DNA of 62,876 bases, from assembly GCF_024580525.1 (NCBI RefSeq), contig NZ_JANIKQ010000017.1, positions 1 to 62,876 on the forward strand, in the 5' to 3' direction. A program made the translations under genes and the position numbers. Positions 62,733 to 62,876 of this stretch are shown here, piece by piece. The DNA comes from Neisseria dentiae. Its GTDB lineage: Bacteria > Pseudomonadota > Gammaproteobacteria > Burkholderiales > Neisseriaceae. The notes beneath the pieces were generated by a model. It was not told where the DNA came from. It did no database searches and worked only from the letters and a program-made list of their open reading frames with translations. Every line of letters begins with the position of its first letter. Positions within the stretch are counted from its first letter, which is position 1.

Positions 62733-62763
62733 AGAGAACCCTTTTAAAATAAAGGGTTCTCTA
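62733..62763 (-). terminator. Rho-independent terminator downstream of ssb
   Basis: Stem AGAGAACCCTTT/AAAGGGTTCTCT with a 6-base loop; on the minus strand it is followed by TTTTTTT. It should end the ssb transcript before the recombinase operon. AT-richness suggests it may belong to the element. Confidence 0.75.
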
Positions 62764-62806
62764 TATTTATATGGGTTTTATTTTACAGTTTTAAATTATA
62801 TGTAAC

Positions 62807-62876
62807 TCAGAACGGAATATCGTCGTCGATATCGTCCACCGGCGCGGCGGGGGCTTGGCGGCGCGGGGCGGCGGCT
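62807..62876 (-). CDS. ssb: Single-stranded DNA-binding protein, C-terminal end (partial)
   Basis: The last 22 codons read AAAPRRQAPAAPVDDIDDDIPF and stop, the Pro/Ala-rich linker plus the acidic DDDIPF tip through which SSB recruits partner proteins. The rest lies beyond the window. GC content rises sharply at its stop codon, so the insertion edge of the adjacent element lies within the ~140 bp between this stop and the first recombinase gene. Confidence 0.9.
   Translation of the reverse strand, partial: AAAPRRQAPAAPVDDIDDDIPF

Larger units (their letters stand above)
57379..62806 (-). mobile_element. Three-tyrosine-recombinase transposon module
   Basis: Four tightly packed minus-strand genes: 428-, 506- and 679-residue recombinases plus a 136-residue helical protein. 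Junctions overlap by 14 bp or leave 1-2 bp. The block is about one-third GC, far below the flanks, and ends beside the ssb stop. The layout recalls Tn554 TnpA-TnpB-TnpC and recombinase-in-trio elements, but with three recombinases plus a TnpC-like protein. Element ends have not been defined. Confidence 0.7.

Overview
This window is from a Neisseriaceae chromosome, most likely a commensal Neisseria species. The main evidence is the 12-base DNA uptake sequence AGGCCGTCTGAA (AG dialect), which occurs throughout and often forms inverted pairs that act as terminators. A Correia-type repeat (8756-8909) and dRS3 repeats (36765-36859) support this, as do gene families such as bioFC, norM, murB, mfd, dnaX-ybaB, icd, cca, rlmB, ftsH-rlmE/yhbY, folE2 and cysH. 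The species cannot be named from this sequence alone.

Layout. 1-150 is the tail of a transposase. 573-45456 is a GC-rich core or near-core block. It holds envelope and periplasmic proteins (Tat-exported hydrolase, Sel1 lipoprotein, NlpC/P60 lipoprotein, MltB, NorM) and cofactor and central metabolism (NnrD, BioF/BioC, AdhE, Icd, AroD, FolE2, a trans-sulfuration enzyme, CysH, a sulfate-binding protein). It also holds DNA and RNA functions (Mfd, DnaX, Cca, RlmB, RlmE, RluE, YhbY, tRNA-Ser), protein quality control (FtsH, a SPFH/NfeD pair), and a solitary sucrose phosphorylase. Between genes lie at least four repeat families. The most striking is a 143-bp element with GAGACCTTTGCAAAA termini, present in four copies.

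46114-57365 is a patchwork accessory island. It starts with AT-rich, Pasteurellaceae-like fragments and an IS3-family element. A copper module follows: CopA ATPase, DUF305 lipoprotein, a 47-residue Cys-rich metallothionein-like peptide, CueR, DUF411 protein, multicopper oxidase and DUF2933 protein. Two promoters have the 19-bp spacer and dyad expected for CueR control, one driving the metallothionein and DUF305 genes, the other the DUF2933, oxidase and DUF411 genes. Around the module are truncated genes: two halves of one alcohol dehydrogenase at opposite ends, a duplicated copA 3' end, an ACR3 arsenite-exporter tail and an RND-pump tail. Uptake sequences of several dialects are mixed here, which suggests passage through several Neisseriaceae hosts.

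57415-62662 is a very AT-rich operon of three large tyrosine recombinases and a small helical protein, transcribed leftward. It sits directly downstream of ssb, whose last 22 codons close the window. The organisation resembles Tn554-type and recombinase-in-trio elements. I infer that it may be the mobilisation module of the neighbouring metal island, and it is the strongest candidate here for a little-described system.
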